From NCBI GenBank assembly GCA_005408345.1, contig SEMN01000125.1:496001-560000 (forward strand): DNA of 64,000 nucleotides, in the 5' to 3' direction. Shown in pieces: positions 14,201-26,200 of the stretch; position 1 is the first letter of the stretch; each line of letters opens with the position of its first letter. Source of the stretch: Macquaria australasica. Lineage: Eukaryota; Chordata; Actinopteri; Centrarchiformes; Percichthyidae. The position numbers were made by a program, and so were the translations under genes. The notes under the pieces are model-generated. The model saw only the letters and a list, made by a program, of their open reading frames with translations. It did not search any database and had not been told where the DNA came from.

Positions 14201-17200
14201 TCACTCCTGCAGCATAATGTACTTCTCTGCTGTCTCTTCATGAGCTCAGTATGTTCAAAACAATCAATGTTTTCCCAAAATACAAGTAAATACTTCGCCA
14301 TCACCTTCCTCAAAGCTCAGAAGCTCTATTGGGAACTCTGTATTCAGCCATATTGTGGTTGTATATTAACAAAGGTTGACTAAAAACAGTTCAACAGCAC
14401 CACAAACTAACAATCACACAGCTGAATCAACACCTTACTTTGTTGCTACCAATCATACCATGTGTCACTTATTAGTTTAAGTACAGCGGTCATGAGGATT
14501 GTTCTTATTTTTATTTTATATACTTTTCTCTATTTATCTGTATCTATTTCTGTCTTTATGCTGCTGCTGCACCACCTGGATTTCCCCTCTGAGGATCAAT
14601 AAAGGCTCACCTTATCTTATCTCTTATCTTTAAACAGTTTCAACAAAACCTGAACATTATAGCCTTCATGAAAGTAGGATTGATAGGAAGCTTGTTGCAT
14701 TAGGTTTAGCCAAGTGGAAGCAAGAAGAACTGGCAAAGAAGTTCTCTGAAGTTACAGTTAGAGCTGCAGAAAAAAAAAAAAACATACTGTACAAGTTTAA
14801 GTTTTTAACCTGTTAAGCTCAAATAATATAGCGCAGGCCCAGTTAAAAAAGGACTTGGTGTCAGCTGTGTAGGAACATTATTAACACAGAAAGTGGTTGT
14901 GTCATTTAATGGTCAGCAATCAGAAACCTGAAAGACTTGAGACAGCAGAGATGTTTATTATTCTGCAGGAGTGATCGGAAAAGTTTCCAAAGATGTTGTT
15001 GACACTTATTTATTGGAATATCTTGTTAACACACACTTTAGATTTTTATGTTTTGTCTTGACATTTTGTCTGTTTTTCCTACTCCTGATCCTGAAGAAAC
15101 ATTTCATTTCAACTGCATTTCTCATACAGGGTTTGTACAAAGTCTTGAAAGTTTGGAAAATGCTTAATTTTAACTGTTATGTTTTCAAGGTTAGGAATTT
15201 GCTTGAATTTGAATGTACTCCTTGAAAAATGCTTGATTTTTCAACATGATCTGGTGTTTCATCATCGACACGATCACTCATGTAAACCAAAAATCTAAAC
15301 GATCCTGTCTTCATTTGTTTGTTGTCTCCTGGCATTTATAGTAACAATTTAGACGTGACGATAAAGGCTTCGAGAATCTGAACATTTTTTGGTTTAGGTA
15401 CTTTAAAAAAGTGCTTGCATTTATTTTTTTTCTTAAAAAGCTGTACGAAATCTGCTCACAGTTGGAAACACAGATAAAAGTTTGAACTGACATTAATTCA
15501 AGCTGAACACAGCTGCTGTGGAGGATGAAACTCTTTACACTCCGCCCAACCTGTAGGTGGTGTTTGACACTTAGATTTTGGGTGGAGTGTCATTTTGAAA
15601 AAGATGACCGTGAAAAGGCTCCTCCCGTCAGAAATGTTCTGTCGTCACATTTCAAAACTGTGGACGCCGACTCGAACGCAGCTCGAAGTCTAATCTGGTC
15701 TGTCCAGTCCTTACTCAGCAGCGTTGAGTGCGTCCCTCATGTGAGGATGATGATGGTGGCTGCGTTCAGCTTGCAGGACTGCTGGTTTTAGACTTGTGGT
15801 TTTGAATGAGTCAGCGCAGACTGACTGGCAGGACGACAGGGAGGGAGGGGGCAGTAGTGAAGTTGTGAAAGTCAGGTTTGTTATGAAAGAGCAGCTCTTC
15901 GTCTCACATTGTTGTGTCATGCTCGTCTTGTTTTTCTTTGGCCTCCTGGCTCGCTGTGTCTCTCTCTCTTTTTCTATTCCTCTCTCTCAACAATGAGAGC
16001 CTTGTCAGCACTGCCTCCCCTCCATCTCCACTCATTAGGATTCAGGATCCAAACTCCAGCCTCATCTCCTGCATCCCCCACCAAAAAAAAGAAGCAGCAT
16101 TTACAGCTCACTCAGAAACTCACACAGAGCAACAAACTGAAGAGTGATGTGAGATGAGTGGCGTTGGGCTGGAAGAAACAGCGCGACAGTTAAAAAGGCT
16201 TGTTACCAGTTGAACAGGATTATCAGCTATTTAATCAAAGGGTTTCCTGCAAATGAAATATTCACCAGCGACGACGGGGATGCTCGAGGGTTCAGCAGAT
16301 TACGACATGATGATGTGAAATAAATTTTTTTTTTTTTTTTTTTTTTAAAAAAAAGGAGAAATGAGTAGGTTTTTTTTATGCTCCAAAGCACAAAACCAGC
16401 AAAACAACCTGCAGGTGTTGGTGGGGTCGTTCGTTCAGCTTCAATGAATGCTTGACTTCTGGCTCTAAAAAAGGGTCACTTCACCCAAATTACACTGTCC
16501 AGTGAAACCATGTATCCCCACATCTGGTGATTTTTTTTTTTTTTTTTTTGGGAACCCTTTGGATTATCTGATGAATGCATCGTCACAAAGTTTAAAATGG
16601 GGCTGTTTTTCTAAGCTCATGAAACGTTGATATTTTGGAGAAACATGATGATATTTAACTCTAAGTGGTAACTAGCTATTACTTTTGCTTTTATTTGTCC
16701 ATGTTTTGATTTCTGCCTCTACCCCAATAAAACAGCAACATCTATATACAATTTATAGAATCACTATATCTGTTACCCTCAAAACTATCTGCATGGCTTA
16801 ATACCACTACACTCAGTTACCCGTTTATTAGGGACACCTAGCTAAAAACAAATGAGTCCAATCATTTTGGAAGCTGTTGTTTGTATTGAGAGGTGTTTCT
16901 AATATAAAATACTAAAATATTGTCCACTCCATGCATATAGTTAGAAACACCTCTCAGTATAACTCAATACAGCTCAACAGCACCACAAACTATCTTCCAA
17001 AATTACCATACAGTTGAATCAACACCTCTTTAAAACAATTTCAACTAAAACTGAACATTTTAAAAATCATGAAGTGAAGGATTTATAGCAGGACTGTTGT
17101 ATTAGACTGCATTAGTTTTAGCTAGGTGTACCTAATAAACTGGCAACTGAGTGTACTGAAGAAAAAGATTCTTGAGACACGGACTTAGTCACAAAAACAC

Positions 17201-20200
17201 AGGACTAACTATTAAGTGCCGAAATAAAATACAAATAAAACAGCAGCAGGCAGGCCTTGCATGGCCGCACTGCTTGGATATCTCATTATTAGACCTATAA
17301 ACTGTAAAATAACTTGGTGTCAGCTATATAGAAACATCACTAACACAGCTTTAAAAAGATAAATGATTAAGTGCAGAGTCATTTATTCTGCCGGGTCAGA
17401 CAAGACTTGTAATTTGCCCTCAAGACTGAATTAGATTTAGGAAGATGTAGCTAATAAACTGGCAACTGAGTGTGTGTTGTTTTGTAATGTGGGTGAACTG
17501 ACCCTTTAAAAATTCAATTTATAACATTAAAATGGCAAAAATATCAGAACCACTGCCAAAAAACACACAAAGGTGATGTTTTCAGTAAAGCTGGTCTGCA
17601 GCTGGTCTTTGTGATGGTTTCTCTCTCTCTCTCTAAACACACACACGATATTTCAGGGTCACAGAGGATCACTTGTTTCAGTGGATTGCGGCGCTCCATC
17701 GAACCACAAAGTGCTGAGTCCTGAGCTTCAGCGTCACGAATCAACAGCCTTCAGTGTTTCAGTGTCGAGTTACTGAGCTCAGCTGTTACGTCTGTGGTCG
17801 TCTGTGCCTTTTTATTTTCTGCTGCATCGTTACTGACAAGTGAAGTGAGTCAGTGAGGATGGGTGATGTTTTCAGTAAAGCTGGTCTGCAGCTGGTCTTT
17901 GTGATGGTTTCTCTCTCCACACACACACACACACGTAACTCAGGTTTTGTTCTGTTTTCATTTTTAAGGATTTCTTGCAGCTCCGTTCATGTGTAAAACA
18001 GGATTCCTGTTGTCCTGCTTTTTGAGTTCCTGGCAGTGGTGGAAGAAGTACTTGGATCTTTTACTTAAGTAAATAAAAGTAGTAATACCACAGTGTTAGA
18101 ATACTCAAGTCAGTAAATTTAAACGTCAAAACATACTTAAAGTACCAGTAAGAAAAGTACTGCATTAATGTGTAAAGGTTGATCTTATTTTAATTACTTT
18201 ATATACTGCTGGGTAGCTGGTGAATTTCCCCCCTGGTGATCAAAGTTTTATCTTAATCTGTAACAATAAATCACCATTTATTTGTTGATTATATTTTAAA
18301 TTATTAATCTGAATCTGCAAAGTAACTAAAGTTATCAAATAAAGTGGAAGTACAAAGTAGCATAAAATGGAAATACTGAAGTGAAGTACCTCAAAATCGT
18401 ACTTTCCACCACTGGTTTATAGTTACAACACACACACACACAGGTGTAACTCAGGTTTTGTTCTGTTTTTATATTTAAAGGACTTCAGTGTTTCTAGACT
18501 TGCAGCTCCATTCATGTGTAAAATAAGATTCCTGTTGTCCTGCTTTTTGAGTTTCTGTTTACACACACACACACACAGAGTTTCCTTGTGTGACCGGGTG
18601 GAGTTTCCTGAGGAGTGAGAGAAGTTGAATGTACTGACCGACGCCCTCGCTCTCCAGCCGCCCGGTCACCTCCACTTCAATGAGTGGGTGGGATGGTTGT
18701 GTATGAGTGTGTATGGAAAAGTGTGTCTTGCCATGACATCATGTCTCTCTTCCTGAACCTAAATCTAGAATTTAAAGTGTCCCTGTTCACAAATGACGAG
18801 GAGTCGAACCTCTTAAACGTCAGTGATCCACAAGGAGTCGGCCATTACAAACTTGCGCTGTGCAGCCAAATTTGGCTCAAACCCACAGAACTTTATTTTA
18901 AATTCTAGTGGAGATCACAAAGTTGTCAAAAGATACCAAATATATCAGGCTGAATTTTGGGGAAATGTATATAAAATGATGCACAAGACATCTAGAATAT
19001 TTCTATTTGATGGAGACATGCAGCCATAAAAAACATGGAGTCTTGGGTTTGAATGTTTCAGAGTAACAATCATGCAGCTTCAGTGAAGATCTGGAGAGCT
19101 AAATACACCCGATGCTGTCCGACAGTGTGGAATAAGACGATTTAACAACCTTAAAGCAACTTAAAAGGAAAAAGAGGACACTGTGTGTTAAAGTATGTGT
19201 TGCTGCGTCACACACAGAACTGATACAATGTTGTTGGCGGTTAAACACGTAGTACAACTTTCTTGGAATCTACTTATTGTCTTCAGAGCCGGAACAAGCA
19301 ACCAATGAGGTAACTTTGAAGATAAAAAAAGAAATCCCAAAGTTGCTCAGAAGCTGATTAGTCTTGCAGTCTTGATTAAAAATAAAAAACAAAAAAAGGG
19401 CACACAAATGATTAATAAATAATAAAAATTTCATAGCTGACTATAAGAAAGTCCTCTTAACACTCGACGGTCGCCGTCTGCATGTTTGACGTGGACAAAA
19501 TTTCACAGAGATCTTAAGTCTTATTGTGTAACAGATTTATCACAAAGACAGACACCAGTACAGCAGCACTACAGCATGATGTCACATGCAAAGTGCCACG
19601 ATCCCTTTAGACATCACGAAAGAGTTTGACTCTTTAGCTGATTGGTGTGTGCATATATATATAAACAGCCAGAGGGAGCTGCTCATGACATCACAAAGAG
19701 AAAGGCTTTTTCACTTGACATGATGCCCATTCATGCTGTGACTCGTCATGACATCATCTCAGAGGGACAGACGGAGCTGAATCAACCGACTCGAGTGTTC
19801 AATAACTGGTTTTGTGTTGCTGTCTGAGCTCAGTGCAGTACAATGACTGATGGACACAACAGAGTGCGTCACCAGCACAATAAACTAATACTACGCGTCA
19901 GTCAGAAGACTTCTACAGTCTGATAAAAAAGGTTTGTCACCATCATCAGACAACAAATAACATTTAAACAGAATTCATATGAAAGGAAAAATAAACAATG
20001 TGTACATTACATTTAGCACAGCAGCCAATTTTTCAAATATACTGTATGGGGCCATGAATTAGTTTAGTAGATGATGAAGTGGTTTTGGACCAATCAAATC
20101 CCTGAACTGGAAGTTAAGTCAGGGTAAAGTATTATTGATGCACTAACTCTACTTATAAATCACATTTCACAGATGGAGGTCTGATACTTGATAATGTATT

Positions 20201-23200
20201 CGCATCAATTCTACTGGATCCATTACATGATGGTCAATTCTTGTTTCCAACAAAACAATAAAAAATAAATAAATAATAAAACACAGGAGGTGGTAGCTGC
20301 TTTTTCAGCCCTGAATAGTGTTTACAGAAAATCCCCTCTCTCAGCCTGCCCCCAACAAACCAACAATCAGAGGATGGGCAGCCTGCCTGAGAGGCAAAAC
20401 CCAGGGCAGAAATAAAGGTCGTGTAGCGCTCACTGCTGCTCGTAAAGCTTCTTGCTGTACGGTAACAACTGAAGCCAACCCAGATGATTATATCAACATT
20501 TTTAACAACTTAGAGCTTCTCTCCTCTGGAGTGTAGCAGCTGGACAGTCAAAGGACACTTTTCAGAGAGACGTTAAGTGAACAAATCATACTGAAACTGT
20601 AAAAAGTGGGTGGACAAAATTGGGATTTTGAAAAGTGGAAATTACAAAAGTGTTTCGATACCACATGAGTGTTATTCTAGTGAGAGTCAGTGTTGGCTGA
20701 CCTTATCCAGGATGAACTTGTTCAGGTACGGCATGTATCCCTGGGTGGAGACGGGACCCTCGTCGTCATCTTTAAAGTGCTCCTCCAGCGCCACGGGGTC
20801 ATGTGGGATCTTCATCACCGTACACAAGTTGTGGGACAGCACCTGGAATGATGGGCAAAAATCTTGTTTATCATTGATTATAGGGCTGACTGAACTATTA
20901 TTTTCATTCTCAAATAATCTGTCAATTAGTTCCATTAATGGATTAATTGTTTAGTCTATAAAACGCCAGAAAACTGTGAAACATGTCCATCACAATTTCA
21001 GAGCCCAAGGAGACATCTATAAATAGCTCGCCGTCCAACCAACAGTTAAAAACCCCAAAATATTCAATTGATAATGATATAAAACAGAAACTCCTCACAG
21101 TTTTAGAAGCTGGAACCAGTGAATGTTTGCTTGATAAATGACTCCAATGGTTAATCAATTATCGTTCTATTGACGAGTTTCAGCTCTAATTAACTCGAAT
21201 ATGAAACAAAAGGATCTTATCTGTAAAGTTTTACTTGTCAACCAAATACCTAAATAACTGAAGCAGCACTGAGGAACTTGAGAATAGTACTAGTGTCATA
21301 TTAGAGGAACTCATGATTTTGTAAGAGTAAGTGAGTATTTAATATCAGATTTATAGTCACACTAATGAACAGACATCAGTGTAAAAACAAAGTTTGGAGC
21401 GCACGTTTCCTGTTAAAAATCCGTTTCCTCCAGCCAGCACACCTAGTAGTTTTCTCGGACTTGACAAAGCATTAAACCGAGGGCTGCAACTACCAATTAA
21501 TTTCATTATCAATTAATTAGAAAATAGTGAAAAACGCCAAGAGACCAAGATCACGTCTTCAGATGTTTTGTTTTGTCCGACCAACAGTCTAAAAGCTGAA
21601 AATATTCACATTTGAGAACCTGGAACCACTTTTTTGGGCATTTTTGCTTGAATGATTTATTAAACAAACACTCAGATTAATGTTCTTTTTCTAAACTAGG
21701 AGATTAATCGACTTATTGTTTTAACTAATTGGTTAGGATACAAAAAACCCAACAGATTTAACATCAAGTCTCGCCATGAGGAGTACCACCACTACACATC
21801 TTGTGAAATCAGTCATATGACGTCTTCTGTGCTTCTGGAGAAGTTAGGTCTAAGAAAACTGCTGAAGTGACATAATTCTGGCTTGAAGATTACAGATTTG
21901 TAACAGAAAGTTTGCATTAGTGACCAAAAGTCAGGATATTCTGTATTGCTTCACCGAGTACAAAACCAAATCATTGTCCTCCTTTTCCTCTAAGATCCAG
22001 GTGTTAATGTGAAGTATGTTGCTCATCAAGGTTCAGCAAAACAAAGGCCACATTGAAAAGCACTCCTCATACTTTACTGCTGTTTATGCTTCACCAAATC
22101 AGGTGGCATCGTCTGTTCACTTGTGACTTTCTCTACGGAAAGAGTACATAACTTAAAATAAAATAAAAATACATTAAATATTCACCTACTCTTACAAAAC
22201 AATTAGGTCCTTAAATGTGTAAATTGTGACGTGCTCCTGTAACTCTGAATTATTTAAAAGACGGATATTTTGGTAGATTTCCGCCTGAAGTCCAACACGT
22301 GTCAGAAATGACTTTGTTGACCAGTTTGTTCCAGTGAACTCACATTTCTGCTACACGATTTTGTGATTTCCTGCATTCCCGCAAAGTGCCTTTCGAAAGC
22401 ATGTTGCAGACGGGGCTATAGAGAGGACTGTGCAGACAGCAGAGAGTTAGAGAGTTTCACCTCTTTCAACACATGTGTGGTGGTGGGGCGTGGTTGGAGC
22501 GTGGCTGCAGAGAGGGAGAAGTGGGGGAGTGGCTCTGGAGCTCGGGGCGGGTCGCCCGGGGAGGCACAGGTGCAGCGCATCAGGGGTTGATGTGTGTGCT
22601 TAAGCAGTAGCAGCCCTGAGGACGGGAGTGCAGTTGGCCTGGATGAACGACACGACGACACGCCGGACAGAGGACCACAGCCGTGGGAGTGCGCGGGTGG
22701 AGCGAGAGAGAGAGCCCGGGCAGATAAGCGTGATTAAAGAAACCTACGGGTTATACCCGAGAACAGTGTGTGTGTGTGTCTCTGTTGGCGGGCCCAGGGG
22801 AGGGTAGCAGTGGGTACGCTACATTGGCGCCCAACGTGGGGCCTAAGCCAACAGAGAAATGTCAGAGCCTGCGGCCGTACAGCCTGTAGCGGCCCTGGCC
22901 CAAATGCTCGGGGAGCTAGCCGTCATGCACCAGGAGCAGACGGCGGTAAATCGCCGGCAGATGGAGGCACTCCAGGCCCAGTCTGAGCGGCACACCCAGG
23001 TCCTGGAACGGTTGGTGGCGAACATTGGGGGGCCCACCACCACCGCGCCGCTCTCCGGCATCTCACTGCCGCGAATGACAGCCACGGACGACCCCGCTCC
23101 TTCCTGGAAGCGTTCGAGGTAACGGCGAAGGCATGCGACTGGCCGGCGGCGGAGTGGGCTGTGCGTCTGCTCCCGCTACTATCAGGAGAAGCCCAAACAG

Positions 23201-26200
23201 CGGCGCTCAGCCTGCCGGCGTCCTCGAGGGGGAGTTACGCCGACGTTCAGCGCGCCGTCCTGGACCGGATGGGCTGCTCCCCCGAGGACTACCGCCGCCG
23301 GTTCCGCGAGGCTTGCTTGGGACCCGAAGAGAGACCGTTCGCCTTCGCGCAGCAGCTTCGTGATGCGGCAGTGAGGTGGTTGGAACCAGGAGACTTAACC
23401 GGGGAGCGGCGAATGCTCGACCGGGTGGTGGTGGAGCAATTTGTGGAGGCGCTCCCCGCCAGGACCGCGGCGTGGGTGAAATGCCACCGCCCAAAGGACC
23501 TGGAGACGGCCGTCACCCTGGCGGAAGACCATCTGGCCGTACACCCGCGGAGTCAGCCAGCAGAGGCCCGGGCGGTGACAGCGGCCCGGCCTGTCCCGGC
23601 GCCGAGGAGGAGAGTCAGCGGGGCCGCCGCAGCGGCCACACCACACTCGGTCCTTCCTCCACCTCCCCCTCCTCGTCCGTTGACTGGGGAGGCTGTCGAC
23701 GCCCGCCCTGACTCCACCCCACCGAGAGCCCCTCAACGGCAGGGCAGGAGTGCTGGAGGTGCGGGCGGCCCGGACACTTCCGCAGAGAGTGTCCACTGAT
23801 GGAGGATGGCCAAGTGGTCCGGGTCGCCGGCCCTCCGGTCCCCTCCCCCGGTCCAGGGGGGACATACAGCGTTCCGGTAAGGATCCAGGGGGGTGTACAC
23901 CGGGCTATGGTGGATTCGGGCTGTCAACAGTCCCTAATTCACCAGAACCTGGTTCGCCCAGGGGCATTACTAGAGGCATCATGGGTGAAGATTAGGTGCG
24001 TGCATGGGGATATTCACGACTACCCAGTGGTGCCGGTGCAAATTAAATATGGTGGTAAAATGCATAGGATACAGGCCGCGGTTAGCTCCCGTCTGACGCA
24101 CCCTATGGTATTAGGCACAGATTGGCCGGGGTTTGATAGGTTAATAGGGGTGCGTACACGACAGGCAGGGAGATGTGGTATCTGCGCTGTGCTCAGTGGT
24201 GACGCGAGGTCATCCGACACTGCAGAGAGGGAGGAGGGGCGTTGGAGGCTCCGCAGGTCCCTGTGTTTAACTCCATGGAGGATTTTCCACTTGAGCAGTC
24301 TCGTGATGATACTCTACGCTCAGCCTTCGACCAAGTGATAAAAATTGATGGTCAATTGGAGCCCTGACGCAGTGCAGACGTCCCGCACTTTGTTTTGATT
24401 AGTGGACAAGACTATGGAGTGAGTCGTTTCACTCTTGAGCAGTGAAATAAACAATGTGATGATACTCTACGCTCAGCCATTTCGAGGTCCAAGTATTCGA
24501 TAAAAATTGATGGTCAATTCTTGCGCCCACGCACAATTAAAATAAATAGTTAATTTTGACAGGAGAAAGTACTGCGAGTCAGCCCTGAATAGTCACGCAG
24601 AAATCCCCTTCTCGTTACCCCAAAAACCAACAATCATGGATGGCAGCCTGCCTGAGACAGAAAACCCGTGGAGAAATGAAGGTGTGTAGCGCTCACTGCT
24701 TAGTAAAAGCTTCTTGCTGATAGTAACAACTGGGATAAACCCAGATGATTATATTGTTTGCAGTGCAACCAGAGGTCTCCCCGGGTGTTCAGCTGGACAG
24801 TGTTGGACACTTTTCAGAGAGCCCCGTTGAACAAATCATACTGAAACTGGGAAAGGGGTGGACGTAGCGGGAATTGATCGTGGAAATTACAAAAGTGTTT
24901 CGATACACATGATGTCGGGCTAGTGTGAGTCAGTGTTGGCTGCAGGCCCCAGGTGAACTTGCGCTGTACAACAGTATCCCGGGTGGAACGGGACCCTCGG
25001 GAGACTTTAAGTGCTCCTCCCCGCCTTCCAGTCATGTGGGATCTTCACAATTACACAAGTTTGGGACACACGACGAGTGATGGCAAAAATATGTTTATCA
25101 CGTTGAGGGCTGACTGAACTCTAATTTCATCCAAATAATCTTCAATTATTCCATTAATGGATTAATGCTAGGTGATGCTCGTGCAGGAACTGTGAAACGG
25201 GTCCCCAGGTGCCACCTCCAAGAGACATCTATAAATGCTCGCGAAAACCAACAGGGCAAACCCCTAATATTAATCAGGCTCCATAGCAACAGCGGACCTC
25301 ACATTTTAGAAGTGGTCCAGACCTGCGAGCTTGACCACATGACTCTCGGGGTTAATCATTGAGCGTTATTGCGGTTTGGAGCTAAGCACTCGAATAAAAA
25401 GAAAGATCTTATCTGCAAGTTTTACTTGAGACCAAATACCTAAATACACAGCAGCCAGAGGAACTTAGTTAGTACTGGTGTCATATTAGGTGAACTCATG
25501 ATTTTGTGGAGTAAGTGAGTATTTAATATCAGATTTGAGTCACACTATGAATGACAGGGTGAAAAACTCCTTTTGGTCGCACGAGGTGGTTAAAAATCCA
25601 CACTGGACACCAGCAGGGCTACTATTTTCTCGGCCTTGACAAGCACCTCGGTCGGGCTGCCTTACCACTGTTTCGTTCTTTAATTGAAACATAGGAAAAA
25701 CGCCAAGAGACCAGATCAGTTTCAGATGTTTTCTTTTGTTGACCTGCGTCAAAAGCGAAAATACCACATTTGAGAACCTGGGGCAACTTTTTTGGTGCAC
25801 GGCCCTTGATGATTTGAAAACAAGCTGCAGTGCTCGGTTCTTTTTAAAGGCTAGGCTGGAAATCGACTTATTCGAGGACTAATTGGTAGGATAGTAAAAC
25901 CCAACAGATTTTGTTCAAGTCTCGGGTGGGCGGCCTGTGTAGACATCTTGCAGCGGTTGCATATGACGTCTTGATGCTTCTGGAAAGTTAGGTCGAGAAA
26001 CCTGGAAGTGGGTAATTCGGCGGTTTGATTACAGTTTGTAACAGAAAGTTGCCCTCTGATTCCCCTCGGAATTGCCCCAGATTCACGAGTGGAAACCAAA
26101 GTATTGTCCTCCTTTTTTGTAAGATCCAGGCTTCTGTGGGGGCTCTGCTCACAGGTTCAGCTCACAAAGGCCACATGAAAAGCATCCTCATATTTACTGC

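Noticed and set aside
14570..14635. Polyadenylated retropseudogene end
   Set aside because: The GGATCAATAAAGG word followed by TTATC repeats is a LINE 3' tail rather than a processed gene.
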